A stretch of 64,000 nucleotides of DNA from positions 62,001 through 126,000 of the forward strand of contig NZ_FXAU01000003.1 of assembly GCF_900177625.1 (NCBI RefSeq), read 5' to 3'. Source of the DNA: Sphingobacterium psychroaquaticum. GTDB lineage: Bacteria; Bacteroidota; Bacteroidia; Sphingobacteriales; Sphingobacteriaceae. The notes below the pieces were generated by a model, which was not told the origin of the DNA, searched no databases, and saw only the letters and a list, made by a program, of their open reading frames with translations. Both the position numbers and the translations under genes were made by a program. Positions 1 to 8,590 of the stretch are shown here, piece by piece (position 1 is the first letter of the stretch; every line of letters starts with the position of its first letter).

Positions 1-19
1 TCACATCCTTCATCGGATA

Positions 20-50
20 CAAAGATAGTTATTTAGATTGTTTTTAAATA
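20..50 (-). promoter_or_regulatory. Promoter -7 element and Fur-box-like palindrome for a gene left of the window
   Basis: On the minus strand a TATCTTTG hexamer-type -7 element (consensus TAnnTTTG) lies at 20-27. Just upstream of it, at 30-50, is a 21-bp palindrome of the form TATTTA-G-A-N5-T-T-TAAATA, the same motif found before the heme and iron genes of this window. It overlaps the end of the uridine-kinase-like gene. The gene it would control starts beyond the left edge, so the target is unknown. Confidence 0.45.
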
Positions 51-688
51 ATATTAACGTCCGAATTTTGTGCTTTCAATTCGAGTGATATTTTATTTGC
101 TGCGTCATCGATAATCTGTGGGTCATCGGTATTATTAATAATAACGAGATCACATTGCTCTTTAAAAGGGAGTAAAAACTCATTATATGATGGAACAACA
201 TGGTTGATCCATTTATACATTACATCATCTCGATCATAGCCACGTTCGACAAGGTCCCTACGCAATCTTCTTTCTAACGCCACTGATTCATCTGCCGCTA
301 AGAAGATACGATAGTCGAGAATTTCATTAATTTCCGTGTAATGAAAGATAAATAAGCCTTCCACGATCAGGATAGGAGCTGGTTTTATTTCCAATATCTT
401 TGGCTTAAGATTTGGATTATTAAACGTATACTCTTCCCTGTAGATTGTTTCGCCGTTGAAGAGAGACTTTATATCCTTGTAGAAATCCGCTCGGTTGATG
501 GATGTCGGGATATCAAAGTTATACAACCTATTTTCCTCTCTGGTTTTCGTGTTGGCTGGAATATAGTAATCGTCCTGTGAAATTAAGGTGACTTGATCCT
601 CCTGAAAGTGATTTAAAAAACTCTTGAGAAAGAACGTTTTTCCCGAGCCACTACTCCCTGCTATCCCAATAACGTATGGTTTGTTCAT
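44..688 (-). CDS. Uridine kinase-like P-loop nucleoside kinase
   Basis: A 214-residue cytoplasmic protein of the uridine kinase/phosphoribulokinase-like P-loop family, expected to phosphorylate a nucleoside such as uridine with ATP or GTP. The Walker A motif GIAGSSGSGKT lies at about residues 8-18. A DDYY segment around residue 40 resembles the substrate region of Udk. The length fits the family (about 205-215). I chose the ATG at 688 because it begins MNKPYVIGIAG; a longer reading frame starting upstream adds residues with no family match. It follows the LysM gene by 16 bp on the same strand, so the two are probably co-transcribed. The exact nucleoside specificity cannot be read from sequence, and I give no symbol. 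Confidence 0.8.
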   Translation of the reverse strand: MNKPYVIGIAGSSGSGKTFFLKSFLNHFQEDQVTLISQDDYYIPANTKTREENRLYNFDIPTSINRADFYKDIKSLFNGETIYREEYTFNNPNLKPKILEIKPAPILIVEGLFIFHYTEINEILDYRIFLAADESVALERRLRRDLVERGYDRDDVMYKWINHVVPSYNEFLLPFKEQCDLVIINNTDDPQIIDDAANKISLELKAQNSDVNII

Positions 689-704
689 CAATGCAAAATT
701 ATGA

Positions 705-1652
705 TTATTCTTGCAAAGGTACACCATAGGCGATTTCTATCAAAAATCTTCTGTCTAAAGCACCAATATAAGATGCAGCAGATTTTGATAAAATAACGAT
801 AGCATCTTGATTATCAGCGTTGTCATTAAATTTTCCAACAACCTTTGCGTACGTAACACTTTTGGTCATGGGGTTGGTTATTTTTAATATTGTCCCAATT
901 GGAGCAGTTTTATGGAGGGCAAGATTACTCTTCTCATTGGTCTCTAAATTGTCCATCCATACGCCAATGCCTTTTTCTTTTTTCTCGCGAATACCATAGC
1001 GGCTTGGTTCAAACCCTAAGTCACGTCCAGGCTGTTCTATGATGGGGGTGTCTATTTCCTCAGGTTCTACAGCAACAACAGGTTCCTCAATTATCGGTGG
1101 TTGAAAATCTGCATTTGGAATTTTAAGCATCTGGCCTTCACGAACAGCATTACTGGTGAGGTTATTCAGCTTTTTAATTTCATCAACGGTTGTATTGAAA
1201 CGTCTTGAAATCGCATATAGCGTCTCACTTTTACCTACTTTATAGCTTGTAAGGATTTCATTATTATCTGGAGTCTGTACGCTCGTGTTATTTTGTTTTT
1301 GGGTGTTCGTTGTGTTAACGACAGGTTTGGTAACCGCTAGCGCTTCCCCTTTTCGTCCCGTAGGGATTTTTACGGTATCTCCAGGTCTTAAATTTTTCTT
1401 GTTATTTGCCGACATTATCGCATTCACCTGAGCTTTGTAGCGTCGCCCAAGGGCATAATAGGTGTCTTTGGATTCTACTTTATGGATAATATAGATTTGG
1501 TCATTAATAATTTCTGTACCAATTGAATCTGGTGCTACCACCATATATTTATCAGCTAAAGGAGCTGTTTTTGCCAAGGTAATAAAAGGACTACAGAAGA
1601 GTCCTATAAAACTCAACTTAACCAATGTTGAGCATACATTTCTTTTTCTCAT
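705..1652 (-). CDS. Secreted LysM protein with RlpA-like double-psi barrel domain
   Basis: A 315-residue exported protein that should bind peptidoglycan. The start at 1652 gives a signal peptide (MRKRNVCSTL then a hydrophobic stretch ending near residue 27). Two LysM repeats follow, at about residues 55-98 (YYALGRRYK, then LRPGDTVKIP) and 135-180 (LYAISRRFN, then VREGQMLKIP). After a proline/glutamate-rich linker, the last ~95 residues (HKTAPIGTILKITNPMT, then AIVILSKSAA) resemble the RlpA-type double-psi beta-barrel. Such proteins act in cell-wall remodelling or septum-associated wall binding. The lytic activity of classical RlpA is not demonstrated by the sequence. The gene precedes the uridine-kinase-like gene by 16 bp on the same strand. 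Confidence 0.75.
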   Translation of the reverse strand: MRKRNVCSTLVKLSFIGLFCSPFITLAKTAPLADKYMVVAPDSIGTEIINDQIYIIHKVESKDTYYALGRRYKAQVNAIMSANNKKNLRPGDTVKIPTGRKGEALAVTKPVVNTTNTQKQNNTSVQTPDNNEILTSYKVGKSETLYAISRRFNTTVDEIKKLNNLTSNAVREGQMLKIPNADFQPPIIEEPVVAVEPEEIDTPIIEQPGRDLGFEPSRYGIREKKEKGIGVWMDNLETNEKSNLALHKTAPIGTILKITNPMTKSVTYAKVVGKFNDNADNQDAIVILSKSAASYIGALDRRFLIEIAYGVPLQE

Positions 1653-1662
1653 ACAATTACAA

Positions 1663-2415
1663 TTATAGTAAATACGAAACAATTTCTTGTTTATTATATG
1701 ACAATAAAAAAAGTTGATTCCCAATTTGGAAATAAGGTTGAGGAATCATCTTGGGCATATCTTTCAGTAGACATTGTTCGTACAGTATCTTGGATGTGTC
1801 TGCAAGGCAAAGGTTTAAAGAATAACCATCGTTCCCTTTGCTGTGGTAGCTCCATAGATAGTGGTCTTCATGACGACTTAACCAAATGAATTCTTCTTTT
1901 GTAACATGATCGAGGTAAGATGGGCGATTGCCGTAATAGGGTACAGGTAAAACGAGCGGAGCATGACCGACGTTATTTTTCTGAGGGGTTTTCGCTGGTT
2001 CTTTTTCTAGCGTATCTAGATTGAGGTAGGTTTCAAAACCTGTTTGAAAGTTGCGGTGCCGCATAATCAGGTAATTATCTTCCACGGCCACCAAAACATG
2101 TTCATAGGTGCAAAATCGTTCATTTCCAAGACGGTCTAAGATCAAGATACCTTCTTTTACGGGTTGTTGTTCACCTACTTTTTTCAAGATAAGCTGTTCG
2201 CCATAGATATGATCTAACGTCCATTCTTTAGGGGTTATCTCTTTGTGATTCAGTTTGATCCTTCCCGTAAAGTCTAAGCGGTATAGGATTGGTGTGGTAC
2301 TATCTGGATGGCGAAGTTCTACAGCAAATTGTTGGCTATCGGGATCAACCACGATTTTCCATATTTCGAACGGAAATCTTTCTACAAATGCTAGAGAAGT
2401 TGTATATTTAGTCAT
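1663..2415 (-). CDS. DUF4905-like conserved protein
   Basis: A 250-residue protein without signal peptide or membrane segments. From its general layout, an N-terminal part rich in WKI and LRHPDS-type strands followed by repeated short beta segments, I take it for the DUF4905 family of Sphingobacteriia. That family has no known function. The beta-rich pattern would suit a small propeller or barrel fold. It lies 10 bp upstream of the LysM gene on the same strand and diverges from the NfeD gene, with only 33 bp between the two start codons. The family assignment is from memory and moderately certain. Confidence 0.6.
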   Translation of the reverse strand: MTKYTTSLAFVERFPFEIWKIVVDPDSQQFAVELRHPDSTTPILYRLDFTGRIKLNHKEITPKEWTLDHIYGEQLILKKVGEQQPVKEGILILDRLGNERFCTYEHVLVAVEDNYLIMRHRNFQTGFETYLNLDTLEKEPAKTPQKNNVGHAPLVLPVPYYGNRPSYLDHVTKEEFIWLSRHEDHYLWSYHSKGNDGYSLNLCLADTSKILYEQCLLKDMPKMIPQPYFQIGNQLFLLSYNKQEIVSYLL

Positions 2416-2448
2416 TACAGCGAAATGAATCGGTCCTTAACTTAGTGT

Positions 2449-3798
2449 ATGAACAAATCTACGAAAACCTTTCTTGCTTTTCTTTTTCTATGGGTAGCCT
2501 GTATGCAGGTGAGCATGGCGCAGCGCGTGTATAAAGTAGATGTGAAAGATGATATTGGGCCCAATGCTTGGCGTACGATTAACTTAGCGTACAAAAAAGC
2601 CGAAGAAACGAAGGCTAAAATTTTTCTGGTGGAACTGAATACATTTGGTGGTGCAGTAAATTTTGCGGACTCCATTCGGACTCGGTTGTTGTCTGCTGAT
2701 ATGAAGACGATAGTATACGTGAATAATAACGCTGCTTCAGCAGGGACTTTAATTTCATTGGCTGCTGATAAAATTTATATGCAAAAGGGAGGAAGCCTAG
2801 GTGCTGCCAGCGTGGTGAATCAACAGGGAGAAATTATGCCGGAGAAATATCAATCGTATATGCGTGGATTGATGCGTGCAACGGCCGAAGCGAAGGGACG
2901 CGATGTTCATATTGCGGAGGCTTTTGTTGATCCTGAGGTCTCTGTGCCGGCCCTAAAGCCTGACGGTAAACTGCTGACTTTGACAACGAGTGAAGCCGTA
3001 AAAGCAGGAGTTGCCGATGCAGAAGTAACGTCGATTACAGATCTATATACAAAAGCAGAAATTAAACCAAGCGAAGTATCACAACATAAAATTACGACGA
3101 TTGATCGTATAATCGCTTTTTTGATTAATCCCATGGTCAGTGGTTTTTTGATATTAGGGATTATTGGTGGAATTTATTTTGAGTTACAGACACCTGGGAT
3201 TGGCTTTGCTTTATTTATTGCGCTGCTTTGCGGTGCTTTATTCTTTGCTCCGCTTTACCTTCAAGGGCTCGCTGATCATTGGGAGATCGCTATTTTTGTA
3301 ATCGGTGTGGTATTATTGGCCTTGGAAATTTTTGTGATTCCAGGGTTTGGGGTTGCCGGTGTTTTGGGAATTATTTTTGTTTTGTGTGGACTGGCCTTTT
3401 CGATGGTCGATAATGATTTTTTAGATTTTAAACTTACTAGACCCGGTTTATTAATGAATTCTTTTTTAATTGTGATTGGTGCCATGCTAGGGGCTGTGGT
3501 ACTTATGGTTGCCTTTGGTCGTAATTTGATGAAATCGTCGCTGTTCAAGAGATTGGTTTTGGAAGATGAACAAAAAGCCGAGGTGGGGTATACCTCGTCG
3601 CAGCAAATGGTGGATTTGATTGGTAAACAAGGGGTTGCTCGTACGGTGTTGCGTCCTGCAGGAAAGGTTGAAATTGAGGGACGCTGGTACGATGTCGTTG
3701 CATTAGATGGTTTCGTCGATGTAGGTGAGCTTGTTTCGGTAGAGAAGCATGAAAACTATAATCTCTTTGTGCGTAAATTGGAAGATAAAGCAATATAA
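2449..3798 (+). CDS. NfeD family membrane-bound serine protease
   Basis: A 449-residue membrane protein of the long NfeD (1510-N) type, a ClpP-like protease fused to a membrane and OB-fold module. A signal peptide ends near residue 24. The protease domain covers about 25-200. The motif AASAGTLIS places the candidate catalytic Ser at residue 97, and Lys133 in PEKYQSYMRG is the likely general base, as in the Ser-Lys dyad of PH1510. Four to five hydrophobic segments run from about 225 to 360 and include the NfeD motif FELQTPG. The C-terminal 75 residues form the OB-fold-like domain (GKQGVARTVLRPAGKVEIEG). Members are linked to quality control of membrane proteins such as stomatin. The usual stomatin/SPFH partner gene is not adjacent; a GH25 gene follows after 31 bp. 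Confidence 0.88.
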   Translation: MNKSTKTFLAFLFLWVACMQVSMAQRVYKVDVKDDIGPNAWRTINLAYKKAEETKAKIFLVELNTFGGAVNFADSIRTRLLSADMKTIVYVNNNAASAGTLISLAADKIYMQKGGSLGAASVVNQQGEIMPEKYQSYMRGLMRATAEAKGRDVHIAEAFVDPEVSVPALKPDGKLLTLTTSEAVKAGVADAEVTSITDLYTKAEIKPSEVSQHKITTIDRIIAFLINPMVSGFLILGIIGGIYFELQTPGIGFALFIALLCGALFFAPLYLQGLADHWEIAIFVIGVVLLALEIFVIPGFGVAGVLGIIFVLCGLAFSMVDNDFLDFKLTRPGLLMNSFLIVIGAMLGAVVLMVAFGRNLMKSSLFKRLVLEDEQKAEVGYTSSQQMVDLIGKQGVARTVLRPAGKVEIEGRWYDVVALDGFVDVGELVSVEKHENYNLFVRKLEDKAI

Positions 3799-3829
3799 TT
3801 TCGATTAAATCTGCTAATTTCACACTTTA

Positions 3830-4681
3830 ATGGCAAGGACCAAAAAAGTGACAAAAGGGAAGCCTGTTATTCAGGCGGCTGAACGAAAGCGGTATTTGAT
3901 TTTTAGCATCGGGATACCGATTGCTGTGGCGGGGGTATTAGGTTTGATCATGCTGCGTACCGATTGGGGATTTGCAATCAAAAATTGGTTTTACGGTGAG
4001 GAAAAAGTCGATAGCCACACCGCTACGGAGCATGATAAGCGTAATCTTTCTTTAATGCAGCGGCATGACGATAAAGTCTATGGCATTGATATTTCGCAGT
4101 ATCAAGGAAATATTGATTGGGATGCAGTGCTGAAGATACATGGAGCTGTACCGGTCGACTTTGTGTTTGTTCGTGCATCAATGGGGGAATCGGCAAAAGA
4201 TAAGCGCTTTCGTGAAAATTGGAGTGAAGTCGCAAGCAGAACGAAGTTACGCGGTGCATATCATTATTTCAGACCGAATGAAAACTCATTAAAACAAGCA
4301 AAAAATTTTATTAGGTTAGTAAAGCTAAAACCAGGGGATCTTCCACCTGTTTTAGATATTGAGGAGCGACCACGTCGGCAATCGATGGATTCCTTAAAGG
4401 TGGGACTGAAGCGGTGGCTAGATGAAGTGGAACAACATTATGGTGTACAACCTATCTTGTACTCGGGGGACAGTTATTTCACAGATTTCTTAGAAAAGGA
4501 GTTTTCGGACTACGTGCTGTGGATCGCTAATTATAATTTTTGGATCGATCGGCCCAAAAAGCATTGGGACTTCTGGCAGTTTTCTGAACGGGGAGCTGTA
4601 GATGGTATCAAAGGGAATGTTGATTTAAATATGTTCAACGGAGATATTGAAGATTTGGAGCGGTTGACGATTCCGTATTAA
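3830..4681 (+). CDS. GH25 family lysozyme-like muramidase, membrane-anchored
   Basis: A 283-residue protein with a basic N-terminus, one transmembrane segment at about 23-43, and a glycoside hydrolase family 25 domain from about 82 to the end. The domain start YGIDISQYQGNIDW contains the conserved Asp87. The catalytic motif PPVLDIEE gives Asp176 and Glu178, and WQFSERG followed by VDLNMF is the typical GH25 ending. The protein should cleave the MurNAc-GlcNAc bond of peptidoglycan from the periplasmic side of the inner membrane. It stands between nfeD and thioredoxin on the same strand with short gaps (31 and 31 bp), so a three-gene transcript is plausible. Confidence 0.88.
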   Translation: MARTKKVTKGKPVIQAAERKRYLIFSIGIPIAVAGVLGLIMLRTDWGFAIKNWFYGEEKVDSHTATEHDKRNLSLMQRHDDKVYGIDISQYQGNIDWDAVLKIHGAVPVDFVFVRASMGESAKDKRFRENWSEVASRTKLRGAYHYFRPNENSLKQAKNFIRLVKLKPGDLPPVLDIEERPRRQSMDSLKVGLKRWLDEVEQHYGVQPILYSGDSYFTDFLEKEFSDYVLWIANYNFWIDRPKKHWDFWQFSERGAVDGIKGNVDLNMFNGDIEDLERLTIPY

Positions 4682-4712
4682 AAGCGATAAAAAGAACGCA
4701 AAGATAATCCTT

Positions 4713-5009
4713 ATGGCAACTTTTAGTGATATTATAAAAAAACATCCACTGGTATTGGTGGATTTTTCGGCTACTTGGTGTGGCCCCTGTCAGGTGTTAG
4801 CTCCGATATTGAAAAATCTGAAGGATCATTATGGCGATGCTATTTCGGTGGTTAAGATTGATGTCGATAAAAACAATGCGTTAGCGTCGAGTTATCAAGT
4901 ACAGGGGGTACCAACGATGATTCTCTTTAAAGAAGGACAGCAGGTATGGCGTCAGAGTGGTGTACTCGATTTGCAACAGCTGATTTCAGTGGTTGAAGCG
5001 CATAAGTAG
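4713..5009 (+). CDS. Thioredoxin
   Basis: A 98-residue cytoplasmic thioredoxin. The active site WCGPC is at residues 22-26, VDFSATW precedes it, and the cis-proline motif GVPTMILF follows at about 69-76. It has no signal peptide. It should act as a general protein disulfide reductase recharged by thioredoxin reductase, which is not encoded nearby. The gene is slightly shorter than the typical 105 residues, mainly at the N-terminus. It ends 9 bp from the convergent cysteine desulfurase gene, so both transcripts must end in a very short shared region. Confidence 0.9.
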   Translation: MATFSDIIKKHPLVLVDFSATWCGPCQVLAPILKNLKDHYGDAISVVKIDVDKNNALASSYQVQGVPTMILFKEGQQVWRQSGVLDLQQLISVVEAHK

Positions 5010-5018
5010 TGCAGCTTG

Positions 5019-6191
5019 TTAGGTTATGAGTCCTTGCTCGTACAGCTGCCATATCGGAGAGTTTGCGCGTAGTTGGGCTACAACTTGTATGAGCAGTTGT
5101 GCTGTCTTTTCGATTTCTTGCTTCGTTGTATATCGACTCAGGCTAATGCGTATTGTACTAAAGGCATCTTCATCATGGAGGTGCATCGCTTTAAGTACAT
5201 GTGATGGATCGCGCAACCCTGCCGAACATGCTGAACCTGCAGATAAGGCCAGCTGAGGCATGGCAATCATGATTTCACTTGCTTTGATATGTCGAAAAGT
5301 AATACTGCTTGTATTTCCTAAACGCGGGGCCGCTGAGCCATGGATGATGATGGCCGGAATGTGATCTAGCAGTTGTTGTTCGAGGTAATCCCGATAATGA
5401 CTGATGTACGGCGGGAACGATGCAATCTCCATTGCTTTACCAAGCCCTACGATGCCTGAAACATGTAGCGTGCCACCGCGCAGGTCATTTTCTTGTCCAC
5501 CACCAGAAATCAGGGCCGGCACTTGGATCGGTTTTCGTTTTCTTCTGATATAAAGTGCTCCAACACCTTTGGGACCATGTATTTTATGTCCGCTTAAAGC
5601 GAGGATATCAATAGGAATCTTTGTAAGATTGATTTCACTTTTACCAATCAACTGTGTTGCGTCGCAGAAAAATAAGGTATCTCTTTCCTGACAGATTTTT
5701 GCTATATCCGAAATCGGATGTAAGACGCCCGTTTCATTATTCGCGGCCATTAAACAAACCAAAATAGTATCCGACTGTATCGCTGATTTTAAGTTATCTA
5801 AATCTATTTCTCCTTGGTCATTAACAGGGAGGTATGTGATTTTTATACCTTTTTTTTCTAAAAGTCTGCAGGTCGTTAGAACCGCTTTATGCTCTGTTTT
5901 GCAGGTGATAATATGATTCCCTTTTCCTTTGTAAGCAGAAGTAATGCCCCGTAAGACCATATTTATACTTTCCGTTGCTCCGCTTGTAAAGATAATTTCT
6001 TTTTCTGTTGCCCCGAGACACGTCGCGACTTGGCTCCGTGCATGTTCTACTGCAGTTTGTGACGCCCGGCCTAACTGATGTTGGATGCTGGATGCATTCC
6101 CATAGCTTTCCCGGAGAAAAGGTAGCATAGCCTCGAAAACCTGATCGTCGATCTTGGTCGTAGCGTTATTATCTAGGTAAATCAGCTCCAT
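5019..6191 (-). CDS. Cysteine desulfurase (IscS/NifS family)
   Basis: A 390-residue PLP enzyme that removes sulfur from L-cysteine as an enzyme-bound persulfide for Fe-S cluster or thio-cofactor synthesis. Visible features are the family start IYLDNNATT, FTSGATESIN (PLP phosphate contact), TEHKAV with His101 stacking on PLP, SGHKIHGPKGVG with the Schiff-base Lys203, and SAGSACSAG with the active-site Cys322. Length and motifs fit the group I (IscS/NifS-type) enzymes. No iscU or suf genes are adjacent, so it may serve tRNA thiolation or act as a stand-alone sulfur donor. It is monocistronic by position and divergent from the mscS gene. Confidence 0.9.
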   Translation of the reverse strand: MELIYLDNNATTKIDDQVFEAMLPFLRESYGNASSIQHQLGRASQTAVEHARSQVATCLGATEKEIIFTSGATESINMVLRGITSAYKGKGNHIITCKTEHKAVLTTCRLLEKKGIKITYLPVNDQGEIDLDNLKSAIQSDTILVCLMAANNETGVLHPISDIAKICQERDTLFFCDATQLIGKSEINLTKIPIDILALSGHKIHGPKGVGALYIRRKRKPIQVPALISGGGQENDLRGGTLHVSGIVGLGKAMEIASFPPYISHYRDYLEQQLLDHIPAIIIHGSAAPRLGNTSSITFRHIKASEIMIAMPQLALSAGSACSAGLRDPSHVLKAMHLHDEDAFSTIRISLSRYTTKQEIEKTAQLLIQVVAQLRANSPIWQLYEQGLIT

Positions 6192-6270
6192 GCCTTAAAG
6201 ATATTTAAAATCTTGCATCCGTGCTTTTGAAATTAATTATTTGTTATATTTATAAAATAAATTTCTTGAA

Positions 6271-7095
6271 ATGGAAGATAGTTTAAATAAGATAGAAAGT
6301 AACGTGAGTAAGATGATTGATGTCGTCGTACAGAAATTACCGAGTATTGCTGTTGGGTTTGTATTACTCCTTGTTGGGATTTATGTTATTCGTTTTTTTA
6401 TCCGTTTAATTCGACGACGTTTTGAGCGGAGGAATGTAGATTTATCCATACGAAGCTTTGCAGAAAGTCTTATAAAGTTTGTGCTGTATGTTCTCTTACT
6501 GCTTACGGTAGCCAATACAATGGGCATCCAGACCACTTCGTTTATTGCTGTTCTTTCCGCATTTGGCTTAGCGGTGGGCTTGGCTCTACAAGGAAGTTTA
6601 TCGAATTTTGCTGGCGGTGTATTGATTTTATTGTTTCGTCCCTTCGATGTCGGGGATGAAATAGAAAGCGCGAACGGTTCGACAGGTACAGTTGAAAATA
6701 TTGACCTTTTATACACCACATTGGTAGATGATGATGGGGTAAAGATTTATAGTCCTAACGGTTCGCTTGCTAATTCGGTGATCCGAAATATGAGTACCGG
6801 TTATCGTCGGATGCAGTTTGCGGTCCATGTTTCATATGACACGAATATTCAGCAGGCTCGAGAGCAGGTATTGGCTATTTTAACGGCGGATCCGAATGTG
6901 CAAACTACCCCAGCACCGACGTTTCATGTGGGAGACTTAAATGATTCCGGGATGCAAGTCGTTATTCGGGCGTGGGTTTCTCATCAGGGTTTTTTACGCT
7001 TTCGGGGCGAAATTGCCGAGAAAGTGAAAGTGGTTTTTGAAAACCAAAATATACCTTTACCCAAAAAGAGTATTCGCGTAATTCCAGTGGATTGA
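6271..7095 (+). CDS. Small-conductance mechanosensitive channel (MscS family)
   Basis: A 274-residue inner-membrane channel that opens on hypo-osmotic shock to release solutes. Three hydrophobic segments lie at about 25-47, 65-85 and 90-110. The third is the pore helix, with the glycine/alanine pattern AFGLAVGLALQGSLSNFAGG, followed by LLFRPFDVGDEIE. The soluble beta and alpha/beta domains occupy about 130-274, ending KKSIRVIP. Length matches the minimal MscS type (about 270-290). It is flanked by the divergent cysteine desulfurase and the convergent histidine kinase and looks monocistronic. Confidence 0.92.
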   Translation: MEDSLNKIESNVSKMIDVVVQKLPSIAVGFVLLLVGIYVIRFFIRLIRRRFERRNVDLSIRSFAESLIKFVLYVLLLLTVANTMGIQTTSFIAVLSAFGLAVGLALQGSLSNFAGGVLILLFRPFDVGDEIESANGSTGTVENIDLLYTTLVDDDGVKIYSPNGSLANSVIRNMSTGYRRMQFAVHVSYDTNIQQAREQVLAILTADPNVQTTPAPTFHVGDLNDSGMQVVIRAWVSHQGFLRFRGEIAEKVKVVFENQNIPLPKKSIRVIPVD

Positions 7096-7132
7096 CAAAA
7101 AGTGTTGACCTGCTGTGGGGATCGGCAGATCT

Positions 7133-8440
7133 TTATACGCGATGGGATAGAGGAAAGGACATTACGACTGTCGTGCCCATTTCTGGTGCACTTTCAATAT
7201 GCATTTCACCTCCATTTTTACGCAAGAGCTCATGACATAGTAATAACCCAAGCCCACTTCCGCGTTCTCCTTCTGTTCCAAAGGATGGCGTTTGGATGGA
7301 ATTGAATAATTGTGCAATTTTCTGTGCCGGAATACCCACCCCTTGATCTCGAATGGTCAGCTTTACATAGCCTCCTTTGACTATACCTATACTAGATACA
7401 TTCCCGTCAAGGAAGCTGAATTTGATCGCATTGCTTAATATATTACGTAAAATAACCAAAAATTGATCATAATCGACATAGATGATTGCCGAAGGGTCAA
7501 TGTTCTTTATTAGATTTATTTTCTTTTCAAATGCTTGTGGCTCAAGAAATTGATACACTTTGTTTAGTGCTTCCTCCAGTTGTAATGCGGTTGGTTTTGT
7601 TTGTAGACCATCCATATTTCGAATACTCCATTTAAGGAGGTTGTCGAGTGTCTCATCCAGCTGGGTTAACCGATTATTAATGGAGGATATGGTTTCGTTA
7701 ACTTTTTCAGCAGAGATAAGCTGGTTTTGAAATAAAGTAAGCATGGTCTGCGTGCTTGAGATCGGGCTTCTGATATCGTGCGCAATAATGGAAAATAACC
7801 GCTCCATGTTACGGTTCATTTCTTCCAACTTCTTCCGTTGTGTTTCTATTTCTTGCTGGTAACTAAATTGTATATCCTTGAAGACAGCAATTGCAAAAAC
7901 AATAAAAACGAGAGAGCCGATAAAATTAAAAGCGAGTCTATCTGCTGGAATCCTAGCTTCCAATGGTATTGGTTGTGGCATAAAAATAATAATCATCATT
8001 GCCAATATGATGATGGCGCTAGAAGTAATCTGAATCCATCGATCCTCGAATATTAACATGGCTATAATCAAGGAACTTAAGAGAAAATATTCTGCACCAT
8101 TGTGAAAAAAGTAGGCGCCTAACCAAAAAAATAAGGAGTTGAAACATAGCAACACAAAGCGCGCTGTGGTATATTTACGATAGGCGTGGAAAAGAAAAAT
8201 GGACGCAGAGGTAATAAAATTTGCATAGTTGATTACCGAAAGCAGATAGCGCCCTTCCATCCAATTGGCACAAGAAAAAAACAACGTAAGGGGAATACAA
8301 ACAAGGGCCACCTGGTTGAGCATCTTAGTTTTTCGCATTTCCATATACGACATATCCGTATGTATACCTGTACTTTCTACGGTATTCCAATATGCCCGAA
8401 GCTTGCGAATAATACGCTGTAGTTTATGTTTGTTTAACAA
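7133..8440 (-). CDS. Membrane sensor histidine kinase (orphan)
   Basis: A 435-residue sensor kinase. About six transmembrane segments occupy residues 38-195, then a coiled-coil linker (QQEIETQRKKLEEMNR) leads to the kinase core. The H-box is FSIIAHDIRSPIS, the N-box ILRNILSNAIKFS, the G1 box DQGVGIPAQ and the G2 box GSGLGLLLC. The open frame starts with TTG at 8440; an ATG at 8353 would shorten it by 29 residues, but the stretch before it resembles the N-termini of related kinases, so I keep the longer form with doubt. No response regulator gene is adjacent. It follows the SusC/SusD operon on the same strand but is separated from it by a strong terminator. Confidence 0.85.
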   Translation of the reverse strand: MLNKHKLQRIIRKLRAYWNTVESTGIHTDMSYMEMRKTKMLNQVALVCIPLTLFFSCANWMEGRYLLSVINYANFITSASIFLFHAYRKYTTARFVLLCFNSLFFWLGAYFFHNGAEYFLLSSLIIAMLIFEDRWIQITSSAIIILAMMIIIFMPQPIPLEARIPADRLAFNFIGSLVFIVFAIAVFKDIQFSYQQEIETQRKKLEEMNRNMERLFSIIAHDIRSPISSTQTMLTLFQNQLISAEKVNETISSINNRLTQLDETLDNLLKWSIRNMDGLQTKPTALQLEEALNKVYQFLEPQAFEKKINLIKNIDPSAIIYVDYDQFLVILRNILSNAIKFSFLDGNVSSIGIVKGGYVKLTIRDQGVGIPAQKIAQLFNSIQTPSFGTEGERGSGLGLLLCHELLRKNGGEMHIESAPEMGTTVVMSFPLSHRV

Positions 8441-8527
8441 GAATTGGAAGAAATTTATCTGGCATTAAAATTACGCTATTTTTCTGAAAGTGTCAGACTT
8501 AAAAACAGAGAAAGGAGAGCTAACAAA

Positions 8528-8571
8528 AACGACCTAAGCAGTATGAAGTATATTCTCATGCTTAGGCCGTT
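8528..8571 (-). terminator. Intrinsic terminator of the SusC/SusD operon
   Basis: Two 13-bp arms (8528-8540 and 8559-8571) pair with one G-U, around an 18-nt loop. On the minus strand the stem is followed directly by TTTGTTA, a U-rich tail. It lies 19 bp after the SusD stop codon and 88 bp before the histidine kinase start, so it should uncouple the two units. Confidence 0.75.
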
Positions 8572-8590
8572 CTGTCTATAAAAGTTCAGG

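Noticed and set aside
1698..1889. 63-codon plus-strand frame opposite the DUF4905-like gene
   Set aside because: Antisense shadow with no family motif and no usable start context.
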